DNA of 64,000 nt, from positions 1 to 64,000 of the forward strand of contig NZ_BDCI01000029.1 of the NCBI RefSeq assembly GCF_001613425.1. The letters are read 5' to 3'. Within the stretch, counting starts at the first letter, position 1. Each line of letters opens with the position of its first letter. Position numbers and translations under genes: made by a program. This document shows positions 50,181 through 58,235 of this stretch, piece after piece. The stretch comes from Nocardia vulneris. Lineage in GTDB: Bacteria > Actinomycetota > Actinomycetes > Mycobacteriales > Mycobacteriaceae. The notes under the pieces are model-generated. The model was not told the origin of the DNA. It saw nothing but the letters and a program-made list of their open reading frames with translations, and searched no databases.

Positions 50181-50905
50181 GCGAAGCCGTTCCAACGATG
50201 ACGCACCCTTTCTGCGGCTTCGCACCCGCTGTGGCAGGCCGCAGGGGGTGCGAAGCCGCAGAAAGAGTGCGTCTGGCTTGCCGGACACCGCTGCCGCGCG
50301 CCTTTTGGCATGCCGCGCGCGTGTCGACCGACTGACACGCGCGCGAGAGGACGATACGTGCGCGGCGGATCGCGGGTGCGCGCGTGCAAACGAAGCCTGC
50401 GCGAGACCCCGGGGCGACGCGGGACCCCGGGGCGACGCGAGACCCCGGGGCGACGCGAGACCTCGAGGCGACGCGGTCGCATGCGGCGGGCGGCGGACGC
50501 GAAGCCGTTCCAAGAATGACGCACCCTTTCTGCGGCTTCGCACCCGCTGTGGCAGGCCGCAGGGGGTGCGAAGCCGCAGAAAGAGTGCGTCTGACTTACA
50601 GGACACTGCTGCCGCGCGCCTTTTGGCGTGCCGCGCGCATGTCGACCGACTGACACGCGCGCGAGAGGACGATGCGTGCGCGGCGGATCGCGGGTGCGCG
50701 CACGCGAACGAAGCCTGCGCGAGACCCCGGGGCGACGCGAGACCCCAGGGCGACGCGGGACCTAGGGGCGACGCGGTCACATGCGGCGGGCGGCAGCCGC
50801 GAAGCCGTTCCAAGAATGACGCACCCTTTCTGCGGCTTCGCACCCGCTGTGGCAGGCCGCAGGGGGTGCGAAGCCGCAGAAAGGGTGCGTCTGGCTTGCT
50901 GTGCA
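50181..50905. repeat. Three long direct repeats (about 300 bp) with large hairpins
   Basis: Copies begin at 50181, 50499 and 50799 (periods 318 and 300). Each opens with a 28-bp inverted repeat: 50200-50227/50246-50273, 50518-50545/50564-50591 and 50818-50845/50864-50891; the first two pair at 27 of 28 positions and the third is perfect. Copies 1 and 2 also hold a second hairpin (50315-50325/50334-50344 in copy 1) and an 18-bp tandem array: four units at 50404-50475, three at 50722-50775. The 18-base period difference is exactly one unit. Copy 3 is cut short near 50905. Confidence 0.93.
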
Positions 50906-51217
50906 CTTCGGCCGGAGCCGGAGGACTGGCGGGGCCGAGCATGCGAGGCGCTCACTCCGGCACCAGCGTGCCCAGATCCCTTGCGGCAACGAGCCTCCCG
51001 GGCCTGCGGGCCCGGTTCGACCACTGCCGCGCGCTCTTCGCTCCGGCGCGCACTTCTCACGCCGCCGCGCACCTCTTCGTGCGCGGCGCGCGTGTCGTGC
51101 GGCTGACACGCGCGCGGGAGGGCGATGCGTGCGCGGGACGTTGGGGCAGTGCGCGTTTCGGGGTGTGTGGGTGCGCGCGGGGGGACGGGATGTGGGCGGG
51201 GTTGGGAGGGGGTGGGT
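50906..51217. other. Degenerate repeat tail and leader of the MocR gene
   Basis: No gene is supported. A weak copy of the second hairpin (GCGCGTGTC ... GACACGCGCG) recurs at about 51085-51116, so a fourth repeat copy may have decayed here. The last 60 bases are extremely G-rich on the plus strand and end in a GGGAGGGGG ribosome binding region. Confidence 0.6.
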
Positions 51218-52618
51218 GTGAGCGTTGAGCCGGTGGTGGGTGAGGGGGCGTTCATTGCGGACTTGGCGGATCGGTCGGCGGCGGGGATCGCGGCGGCGGT
51301 GAGCCGGTTGATCCGGTCGGGGGCGTTGGGGCCGGGGGCGCGGCTGCCTACGGTGCGGGAGGTGGCGCGGGAGTGGAAGGTTTCGCCGGCGACGGTGAAT
51401 CAGGCTTGGCGGGCGCTGGCGGCGGCGGGGGTGATCGTCGCGCGGGGGCGGGCGGGGACGTTCGTGAGCACGGCGAGCAGTGGGCCCGCCGCGAGGACGG
51501 GTGGGCGTTATCAGCGCTTGCATCCGCCGTCCTACAGCGCTTTCCGGGTCGATCTGTCGCGGGGCACGCCGGACCCCGAACTGCTGCCGGACCTCGGCGC
51601 GGCGTTGCGACGGCTCACCAGGGACGGGGCGAGCGATCTCGGGGCCGATTATCTCGGCGAGGCGGTACTGCCCGAGTTGGCGGCGAAGGTGCGGGCGGAC
51701 TGGCCGTTTCGGGCCGAACGGTTCGCGATCCTCGACGGGGCGCTGGACGCGGTCGACCGGATATTGACGGCGCAGGTGCGGCTCGGCGACGCGGTCGCGG
51801 TCGAAGATCCTTGTTTCCCACCGTTTCTCGACCTGCTGGCCGGGCTCGGGGCGCGACCGATACCGGTGCGGATGGACGAATCCGGGCTGCTGCCCGGCGA
51901 ACTCGATCGGGCGGTCGGCACACTCGGGGCGACGACGCTGATCCTGCAACCGCGGGCGCAGAACCCCACGGGTGTCTCGCTCACCGCGCGGCGTATCCGC
52001 GAACTCGCCGACGTGCTGCAGGGCACCGGCACCCTGGTGCTCGAAGACGATCACTCGGCCGGAATCGCCGCCGCCCCACTGCGTTCACTCGGCGGCAGGC
52101 TCCCCGGCCGCACCGTGCACATCCGCTCGTATTCGAAATCGCATGGCGCCGACCTGCGCCTGGCCGCGGTGGGCGGGCCCGCCGAACTGCTCGATCCGGT
52201 GATCGAGCGCCGCATGCTCGGCGCGGGCTGGACGAGCAGACTGCTGCAGCGGGTGCTGCTCAACATGCTCGACGACGAGCACGCGGTGCACGCCGTCACC
52301 GCGGCCCGCACCGAATACCGCAGGCGCTCGACCGAACTGCGCCGCGCCCTGGGCAGGCGCGGCGTCACCGTCGCCCGCGCCGACGGCATCAATCTGTGGC
52401 TGCCGGTCGCCGACGAGAACGCCGCCATGATCTCGCTGGCCGCAGCAGGCATCAAAACCGCCCCCGGCGGCCCGTTCATCGTCGGCCCGGCCCCGCCCAC
52501 CGACCACCTTCGCATCACTACCGCCGCACTCGCCGACGCCGACATCGACTGGCTGGCCACCGAACTCGCGGCCGCCACCACCGCCGCTCCCACCTACCGC
52601 CGCATCCGCCGCCCCTGA
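51218..52618 (+). CDS. MocR-type (GntR-HTH / aminotransferase-fold) regulator
   Basis: 466-residue PLP-dependent regulator. The N-terminal GntR winged helix is about residues 12-80 (AAAVSRLIRSGALGPGARLPTVREVAREWKVSPATVNQAWRALAA). The remainder has the class I aminotransferase fold, with LQPRAQNPTGVSLT, LVLEDDHSAGIAA and the PLP lysine in RSYSKSHGADLRLA. The GTG at 51218 is the first start before the HTH. It is divergent from the pyrimidine operon across the 1.5-kb repeat region; control of that operon, perhaps sensing an amino acid-PLP adduct, is a reasonable inference. Confidence 0.88.
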   Translation: MSVEPVVGEGAFIADLADRSAAGIAAAVSRLIRSGALGPGARLPTVREVAREWKVSPATVNQAWRALAAAGVIVARGRAGTFVSTASSGPAARTGGRYQRLHPPSYSAFRVDLSRGTPDPELLPDLGAALRRLTRDGASDLGADYLGEAVLPELAAKVRADWPFRAERFAILDGALDAVDRILTAQVRLGDAVAVEDPCFPPFLDLLAGLGARPIPVRMDESGLLPGELDRAVGTLGATTLILQPRAQNPTGVSLTARRIRELADVLQGTGTLVLEDDHSAGIAAAPLRSLGGRLPGRTVHIRSYSKSHGADLRLAAVGGPAELLDPVIERRMLGAGWTSRLLQRVLLNMLDDEHAVHAVTAARTEYRRRSTELRRALGRRGVTVARADGINLWLPVADENAAMISLAAAGIKTAPGGPFIVGPAPPTDHLRITTAALADADIDWLATELAAATTAAPTYRRIRRP

Positions 52619-52836
52619 ACCCGCAGCCCACCGCGTGGGAAACCCAGTGCAGGCGGGACCGTCCGCGTCGTGTGTAGATCCGGCCCGGGCCGGCACCGCG
52701 CGACCACTGTTGGGGTGGGTGTCGTCGGATGTTTTCCGGCCGATCACCACCGTCCAGGCCCGTTCTGGGCGGGGAGATGGAATGATTCGGCACGGCATCG
52801 TCCGGTGCGCAACCCGATCGAAGGAGATTTCTAGCG

Positions 52837-53565
52837 GTGAGCAGCGAAGTCCAGGGGCGGCAGAGCGACAGCGGAAAGCACGGTCGGCGGTTCGGGGTAC
52901 CGCGTGGGGTCCTACGGATGGTCGGTGTGGCAGCGGTCGCCGCGGCGCTGGCGGCGTTCGCCAGCGGTGGTGTCTCCGCGCAGACCTGGAGTGTCCGGAC
53001 GCAACAACCCGCGCAGTGCGCGAATGACGTGGCCGTGGCGCCGAACGGCAAGCAGTGGCCCGCCGAGCCCGGCATGACCATCGACACCGGTGCGACCTAC
53101 ACGGCGACACTCGATACGACATGCGGCAATGTGGAACTCACGCTGGACCCTGCGCGCGCACCGCGCACGGTCAACTCGTTCGCGTTCCTGTCCAACGAAC
53201 AGTACTTCGACAAAACCAAGTGCCATCGGCTCACCACGGCAGGCATCTACGTGCTGCAATGCGGTGACCCGCAGGGCACCGGCATGGGCGGCCCCGGCTA
53301 CAAGTTCCCGGACGAGAACCTGGCGGGCGCAACCTATCCGGCCGGTACAGTCGCGATGGCGAACGCGGGCCCGAACACCAACGGCAGCCAGTTCTTCCTC
53401 GTCTACCAGGACAGCCAGCTGCCGCCGAACTACACCCCGTTCGGCCACGTCACCGCGGGCATGGACGTCCTGGCGGCGGTGGCCGCCGCGGGCGCGCAGG
53501 GCGGTTCGGACGGTGCGCCGGTCAGCAATGTCGTGCTGAAATCCGTAGCCACTACTCGTAACTAG
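52837..53565 (+). CDS. Membrane-anchored or secreted peptidyl-prolyl cis-trans isomerase (cyclophilin)
   Basis: 242-residue extracytoplasmic foldase. A basic N-terminus (RQSDSGKHGRRFGVPRG) precedes one hydrophobic segment (VGVAAVAAALAAFASGGVSA). The cyclophilin domain includes RTVNSFAFLSNEQYFDKTKCHRL with the catalytic Arg, QCGDPQGTGMGGPGYKFPDE, MANAGPNTNGSQFFLVYQD and FGHVTAGMDVL. The GTG start follows AAGGAG ten bases upstream. The 218 bases before it show no gene. Confidence 0.92.
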   Translation: MSSEVQGRQSDSGKHGRRFGVPRGVLRMVGVAAVAAALAAFASGGVSAQTWSVRTQQPAQCANDVAVAPNGKQWPAEPGMTIDTGATYTATLDTTCGNVELTLDPARAPRTVNSFAFLSNEQYFDKTKCHRLTTAGIYVLQCGDPQGTGMGGPGYKFPDENLAGATYPAGTVAMANAGPNTNGSQFFLVYQDSQLPPNYTPFGHVTAGMDVLAAVAAAGAQGGSDGAPVSNVVLKSVATTRN

Positions 53566-53572
53566 ACGGCAG

Positions 53573-53602
53573 CAGTGGCGGCGTCCCCGGACGCCGCCAC
53601 TG
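53573..53602. terminator. Bidirectional hairpin terminator after the cyclophilin gene
   Basis: 14-bp perfect stem (53573-53586 with 53589-53602) and a minimal loop, eight bases past the cyclophilin stop; it also lies just downstream of the decayed minus-strand gene tail. Confidence 0.8.
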
Positions 53603-53618
53603 TCATGTCCAGGCACGC

Positions 53619-53809
53619 CTATTTGTGTGGCGTGAGGTCGAATTCGGTACGTCCGGCATCGCCCGCCGGGATGATCGGCACGGTGACCGACGACGGATGC
53701 TCGCCGTCTTTGTAGATTGTCTGGGTGGCGGGTTGCGTGCGTGCACTCTCCCCGAACGGTTCTCCGGTGTTCGGGTTCGGCGCCGGGCTGCAGCGGCGGA
53801 AAGTCTTTT
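53619..53809 (-). pseudogene. Decayed C-terminal tail of a CocE/NonD family hydrolase
   Basis: On the minus strand a frame ending in TAG at 53619 reads APNPNTGEPFGESARTQ followed by ATQTIYKDGEHPSSVTVPI and IPAGDAGRTEFDLTPHK. This is the characteristic end of S15/CocE proteins (asparagine-rich NTGEP loop, then HPSSVTVPIIP), comparable to the end of the intact hydrolase at 24435-26492. The preceding DFPPL piece of the same motif lies in another frame, showing a frameshift. There is no start, no catalytic domain and nothing homologous upstream. Too short for automatic gene calling. Confidence 0.65.
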
Positions 53810-53864
53810 TAGGGACGGAAATTCAACGCCTCGGCGAGCTGATGCTACGCGCTCGGTGACCAGG

Positions 53865-54164
53865 TCATGCCCGCAATCGAGGATGTCGCGCGACGGTGAT
53901 GATCTCCCGGCAGTCCCGCGTCAGTGCCCGCCGATCCCAGTCCCCGAACTGTTCGGCGACGATCAATCCCGCCCCGCCCACCAGCTCCGCCAACCCGGCC
54001 GGGTCGAGGAACCGCAACGTGGAACGGCTGACCTCCGGCCCCGCCCATCCTGCACTGCTGAGGGTGTGGGTGAACGAGACGAGATCGCCCGCCACCGGCT
54101 CGAGCACCTCGCACACACATCGCACGACGGCGCCGCTGTGGTCGGTGAAGAGCTTGTCGACCAT
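53865..54164 (-). pseudogene. C-terminal remnant of a SAM-dependent methyltransferase
   Basis: 99-residue open frame that matches only the last third of class I methyltransferases of the LRFLDPAGLAELVGGAGL, then VAEQFGDWDRRALTRDCREIITVARH type. The SAM-binding GxGxG region is absent, and the sequence before the ATG (54165-54234) does not continue the family. It is therefore a truncated gene, possibly expressed but not catalytically competent. It sits next to the hydrolase remnant, marking a deletion or recombination scar. Confidence 0.6.
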
Positions 54165-54234
54165 GGGCGAAGCGTGACAGAGCGTCGGCGTGCGCCGCCA
54201 CCGATTTTCGCGGCGCCCGGTGCCAGGCGCGAGA

Positions 54235-55758
54235 TCAGTTCAGCCGCAACATGTCCGGCCACTGTTGCGACCAAGGGCGACGCGGCTGCTCGCAGCGCCA
54301 GATCGTCGCGTCCCGGGTGAGGCCCGGGATGCCGAGGCGGGCGTCCGCGCGGCCGATCGGCGTCACCGAGCCGAACAGGGCGTGCAGGTCGGCTTCCTCG
54401 CCGCCCACCCAGAGGACCGTGGTCGCCGTGTCGGGCGGGGTGCCGAAGTAGCCGAATCCGCGGTTGGGGCTGTAGACCGCGGGAAGTCCGTCCGCTTCGC
54501 CGAACACGTCGAGAGCGCTTGCCTGCCAATAGGAGTCGGCGATGAGGACGGTGTCCGCGCGGACCGGTTCGGGCAGCGACCGGAACGCGGTCGCGACGTC
54601 GGCGGCGAGTTCGGGCCAGCCGATCCGGCCGTAGATCGAGAGGTTCAGGCCGACGTCGGCATCGCTCTTCGCCGGTTCGATCTCGGACTCCGGCGTGAAC
54701 GGCAGCGAGAAGTACACGATCACCGCGGAGACCACGACCAGGGGAACCGTGACGAAGGTGCGCCAGCGCGCCCGGTGCTCGGTCCAGTGCACCGCACCCG
54801 CCGCCATGATCGCGGCATAGCATCCGACCGCGTAGTACGGCCTGCCATCGGTGACGATGAACACCACCGCCAGCACGATCGGCATCAGCGCCAGAAACCG
54901 GTACGGCCGCAACGGTTCCCAGCGGAACAGGACCACGATTCCGTAGATCAGCAGCACCGCGCCGAGCAGTCCGGCCATGACGAGCGCCAGCGGCAACCAG
55001 GTGTAGCGACCGCCGATGGTGGCCTGCTCTTCGGCGATCACCGCGCCGAGGCGCAGCTGCGGCCAGTCGTGGCTCGCCTGCCAGAGCAGGCTCGGCACGC
55101 TGACCAGCAGGACCAGCGCCGCACCCAGCCACAGCGCGGGCCGCCGGAGCAGCTCGCGCGGCCCGTAGCACAGCACGCCGATTGCGACGGCGATCCAGAA
55201 GAACGGGATCAACCACTTCACCTGCATGTCCAGCGCGGTGGCCAGCGCCGCACCCAGCAGCAGCGCGTCCTGCCTGGTGCGCACCCAGCGGATGAGCAGC
55301 CAGCTGATCAGCACCCACAGCGCGGTGTCGATCGTGTTGGTGGCCAGCTGGGTACCCTGCACCAGCAGGAACGGCGACGTCGCGTAGGCGGCGGCGGTCA
55401 GCGTCTGCGCCGTGCGGGAGCCGCCGAACTCCCTGGCGATCTGCGCACTGAGCACGATCGCGGCGATGGTGACGAGCAGTGCCGGAATACGCTGCGCTAT
55501 CACCGATCCCGGCGCGAGCAGATCCATCGTCCGGGCGATCGCGGGCAGCAGCGGCCCCTGGTCGGCGTAACCGAAGGCGAGCCTGCGCCCGGCGGACACG
55601 AAATACAGTTCGTCACCGAAGAATCCGTATCGGTTCAGCGCAGCGATCAGCCCGATCGTCGAGGCGAGCGCGATCACCCCGACCCCGGCGAACGCGAACG
55701 GCGGCACCGGATCTCGCGTGTCCACGCGCGACATTCGTTCTTGCGCAACATCAGTCAT
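54235..55758 (-). CDS. GT39 (PMT-type) membrane glycosyltransferase 2
   Basis: 507-residue paralogue of the enzyme at 39193-40728, sharing the layout RYGFFGDELYFVSAGRR, FGYADQGPLLPAIAR, AREFGGSRTAQ, ATSPFLLVQGTQLATN, YWQASALDVF and YSPNRGFGYFGTPP. The N-terminus (MTDVAQERMSRVD) and central membrane segments differ. The ATG overlaps the end of the tetR gene by eight bases, so this copy is regulated with the TetR protein, unlike copy 1. Confidence 0.86.
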   Translation of the reverse strand: MTDVAQERMSRVDTRDPVPPFAFAGVGVIALASTIGLIAALNRYGFFGDELYFVSAGRRLAFGYADQGPLLPAIARTMDLLAPGSVIAQRIPALLVTIAAIVLSAQIAREFGGSRTAQTLTAAAYATSPFLLVQGTQLATNTIDTALWVLISWLLIRWVRTRQDALLLGAALATALDMQVKWLIPFFWIAVAIGVLCYGPRELLRRPALWLGAALVLLVSVPSLLWQASHDWPQLRLGAVIAEEQATIGGRYTWLPLALVMAGLLGAVLLIYGIVVLFRWEPLRPYRFLALMPIVLAVVFIVTDGRPYYAVGCYAAIMAAGAVHWTEHRARWRTFVTVPLVVVSAVIVYFSLPFTPESEIEPAKSDADVGLNLSIYGRIGWPELAADVATAFRSLPEPVRADTVLIADSYWQASALDVFGEADGLPAVYSPNRGFGYFGTPPDTATTVLWVGGEEADLHALFGSVTPIGRADARLGIPGLTRDATIWRCEQPRRPWSQQWPDMLRLN

Positions 55759-56386
55759 GGTCGCTCACCTTCCGGGTAGCCAGGTCGAACAGCCGGCACG
55801 TGTGCGCGGCATACGCGGTCATATCGAAGCCGGACTCCCGAATCGTCCGTCCGGCCGCGCCGTCGATGGCGTCGCGAATGGACTTCGCCATCGCCACGGC
55901 GTCGAACTCGCCGAACTCACCGGCCCGCTGCCCCTCGATCATGAGGTCGATCAGCGGAGTGATGATCTCGCGTTCCCCTTCGGCCGAGGCGAACTTCGGG
56001 CTGCCGTGCGCGTCACGCAGGTTCCAGACAACATCGGTCAGCGCCGCGACGTAGGTCCGGTTGGCATCGATGAAAGCCAGATTGGAGTCGATGTAGGCCA
56101 GCAATTTGTTCCGCCGCCCGACCGCCGCCTCGACCCGCGGGCCGATGTGTTCGGCACCGGACACGTACAGCTGCACCACCAGTTGCGTCATCAGCTCGTC
56201 TTTGCCCGCGAAGTGGTAGGAGATGACCCCCTTCGAGATCCCGGCGTGCTCGGCGATCCGCGCCAGCGACGCGCTGCCATACCCGACCTCGGAGATCACC
56301 TCCACCGCCGACGCGATGATCTGCCGGCGCCGCGCCTCCTCGATGAACGACCTTCGCTGGCCGTCCGTACTATTTTCTGACCGCAC
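55751..56386 (-). CDS. TetR family transcriptional regulator
   Basis: 211-residue regulator with a classical N-terminal HTH (about residues 18-65: RRRQIIASAVEVISEVGYGSASLARIAEHAGISKGVISYHFAGKDELM) and a C-terminal ligand domain. The GTG start is at 56386, with AT-rich DNA upstream (AGTACTATTTTC). Co-translated with GT39 copy 2, and 18 bases downstream of the carboxylesterase gene, so the three form one operon read esterase-tetR-GT39. Confidence 0.9.
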   Translation of the reverse strand: MRSENSTDGQRRSFIEEARRRQIIASAVEVISEVGYGSASLARIAEHAGISKGVISYHFAGKDELMTQLVVQLYVSGAEHIGPRVEAAVGRRNKLLAYIDSNLAFIDANRTYVAALTDVVWNLRDAHGSPKFASAEGEREIITPLIDLMIEGQRAGEFGEFDAVAMAKSIRDAIDGAAGRTIRESGFDMTAYAAHTCRLFDLATRKVSDHD

Positions 56387-56404
56387 GGCCAGATATTAAC
56401 ACGG

Positions 56405-57652
56405 TCAGCCAGTGAAGTGCCGAGTGTCGCCGCGTGACCAGCCCGGATTCCCGCTCGTGACGAAAGCCAGCCAGCTGTCCCGCATCTCGTCCACCAGCCG
56501 CTGCGGGCGCTCGCCCCGCAACATGGGCGCGGCCCGCCACGCCGCCGCGTCGCCGAGCAGGAACGGCAGCTCGAGGCAGTGGCAGGCGCCGAACGGGCTG
56601 TCGGCCGGCTGCCAGTCGAACCGGAACAGCCACGGCGGCACGCCCCGCGCGGCGAGGGTCGCAGCCAGTTGCCTGGCCGGACCGGCGAAGACGTGTTCCG
56701 TCGCCGCCGCCATGGCGCCGCGATCGTCGAGGAGGAAGGCCGCCCCCTCGTCGCGCGTCGTGCCCATCAGGATCGGGATGTCCACCTCGCGACCGACGGC
56801 AGCCACCGGGTCGGCGGCGACCAGCGTCCCGTCACCCGTCAGCTGGAACGGCGGCAGGATCCCCGACCGGGCTCGGCTCGCGACCGCGAACTGCGCGGCG
56901 AGCAGGTCGGCCACCGGGACCGCGTCGAGCTGGGTGGCCTCGATGCCCAACTCCTGCAACAGTTTCACGCCCGTCTGCTCGGCTTCCTCCGGTGTCGCCG
57001 GTGCCATGCCGAGCGGCGTGCTCTGCAAGATGGCCTGCTGGAACAGCCCGCGGCCGGGTTCGCCCGAGAGCAAGGCCACCAGCGAGATCGCACCCGCCGA
57101 CTGGCCCGCGGCCGTCACCCGCTCCGGATCGCCGCCGAACGCGCGGATGTTCTCGCGCACCCAGGTGAGAGCGGCGACCTGATCGAGCAGCCCGAGGTTG
57201 CCCTCGCTGATGCCGGGCAGGCGCAGATAGCCGAGGACACCGAGGCGATAGTTCACCGTCACCACGACGACCCCGCCGCGCGCCGCGAACTCCGCGCCGC
57301 CATACCAGTCGAGACTGCCTGCGCCGCTGGAGAATCCGCCGCCGTGCAGGAACACCAGCACGGGATGGCCGTCGCCGGGTGGTGCCCACACGTTGAGCGA
57401 CAGGCAGTCCTCGGCCTGCGGCACCTCGAACGAACCCATCACCCGTTCCAGCCGAGAGGCGAGTTGCGGTGCGGCCGGGCCGAATTCGTTCGCTTCCAGC
57501 ACGCCTGTCCAGTCAGCTCGTTCCGGCGTGCCGAACCGCTTCGCCCTGGCATAGGGCACACCCCGGTACGCCGTCACCCCATCCTCGGCGATGCCCCGCA
57601 CCGGGCCCGAGGTCGTCTCGACGATCGCCGACAGATTCATCTCCTTGGTCAT
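56405..57652 (-). CDS. Type B carboxylesterase (para-nitrobenzyl esterase-like)
   Basis: 415-residue serine esterase. GVTAYRGVPYARAKRFGTPE at the N-terminus, EDCLSLNVWAP, the oxyanion loop VFLHGGGFSSGAG, the nucleophile elbow AAGQSAGAISL and the acid-residue region GTTRDEGAAF are all typical. The His-containing segment is GACHCLELPFLLGD. The ATG at 57652 (MTKEMNLSAIVETTSG) is preferred; upstream codons are not family-like. No signal peptide, so cytoplasmic. Confidence 0.9.
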   Translation of the reverse strand: MTKEMNLSAIVETTSGPVRGIAEDGVTAYRGVPYARAKRFGTPERADWTGVLEANEFGPAAPQLASRLERVMGSFEVPQAEDCLSLNVWAPPGDGHPVLVFLHGGGFSSGAGSLDWYGGAEFAARGGVVVVTVNYRLGVLGYLRLPGISEGNLGLLDQVAALTWVRENIRAFGGDPERVTAAGQSAGAISLVALLSGEPGRGLFQQAILQSTPLGMAPATPEEAEQTGVKLLQELGIEATQLDAVPVADLLAAQFAVASRARSGILPPFQLTGDGTLVAADPVAAVGREVDIPILMGTTRDEGAAFLLDDRGAMAAATEHVFAGPARQLAATLAARGVPPWLFRFDWQPADSPFGACHCLELPFLLGDAAAWRAAPMLRGERPQRLVDEMRDSWLAFVTSGNPGWSRGDTRHFTG

Positions 57653-57839
57653 GCGCCCAAGTCTGCCCCGATCCCCCGGCCCGGTGGTCGCATCGCCGAC
57701 CCCGCAGCGAAATCCGCCGCTCCACAGCACTGGACCGGCGATTTCGGTCATCCGATCTCCGACCCGCAGTCGTCCGTTCGGAGGACTCCGCCGCCGTGCC
57801 CACCGGCCATGATCAGGTCATTCCGACCAAGGAGGACAT

Positions 57840-58184
57840 ATGAACAAGCGCCAGCGCGGCTTGGCCGCCGCCTTCGGCGTCGCCCTCGGTGCCGCGGCCG
57901 TCACCGTCGCCGCCGGAACCGGCACCGCGAACGCCCAGGGCTGCGCCTTCGACCGGCAGCTGACCGGCGCCACCGTCACCTGCACCGGCGACCCCGCCCG
58001 CTGGGGCGTGGTCGACCTGGACTGCAACGGTTTCCACCTCACCTACGGCTTCCAGCCCGTGATCGGCCCCTACACCCAATACGCCTTCGGCAACCTGGCC
58101 GAAGGCGTCTCGGTCTCCTGCCTCGGCAAAGGCAGCCCCAACATCGGCCTCTTCGGCATCGTCACCAACGTCCGTCTCCGCTGA
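57840..58184 (+). CDS. Small secreted protein
   Basis: 114-residue exported protein. Signal peptide (MNKRQRGLAAAFGVALGAAA, cleavage after TANA) is followed by about 82 residues with four Cys (GCAFDRQ, TCTGDP, DCNGFH, VSCLGKG) that could form two disulfides. AAGGAGG six bases before the ATG is a strong ribosome binding site. Family unknown; such proteins are abundant in Nocardia. Confidence 0.78.
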   Translation: MNKRQRGLAAAFGVALGAAAVTVAAGTGTANAQGCAFDRQLTGATVTCTGDPARWGVVDLDCNGFHLTYGFQPVIGPYTQYAFGNLAEGVSVSCLGKGSPNIGLFGIVTNVRLR

Positions 58185-58192
58185 CGGCATGA

Positions 58193-58225
58193 AAAAGCCG
58201 CGCTCCCAAGGGGAGCGCGGCTTTT
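58193..58225. terminator. Bidirectional intrinsic terminator between secreted protein gene and mpa
   Basis: Perfect 15-bp stem (58193-58207 with 58211-58225), 3-base loop, ending in a T run on the plus strand and an equivalent run on the minus strand. It serves the convergent genes ending at 58184 and 58236. Confidence 0.92.
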
Positions 58226-58235
58226 CGTGGGTGTC

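Noticed and set aside
49660..51228. Long open frames on both strands across the repeat region (a 522-residue plus-strand frame and a roughly 400-residue minus-strand frame).
   Set aside because: The frames exist because the repeats have periods divisible by three and very high GC. Products are low-complexity Arg/Ala/Gly-rich, match no family, and overlap the beta-ureidopropionase promoter and the MocR start.
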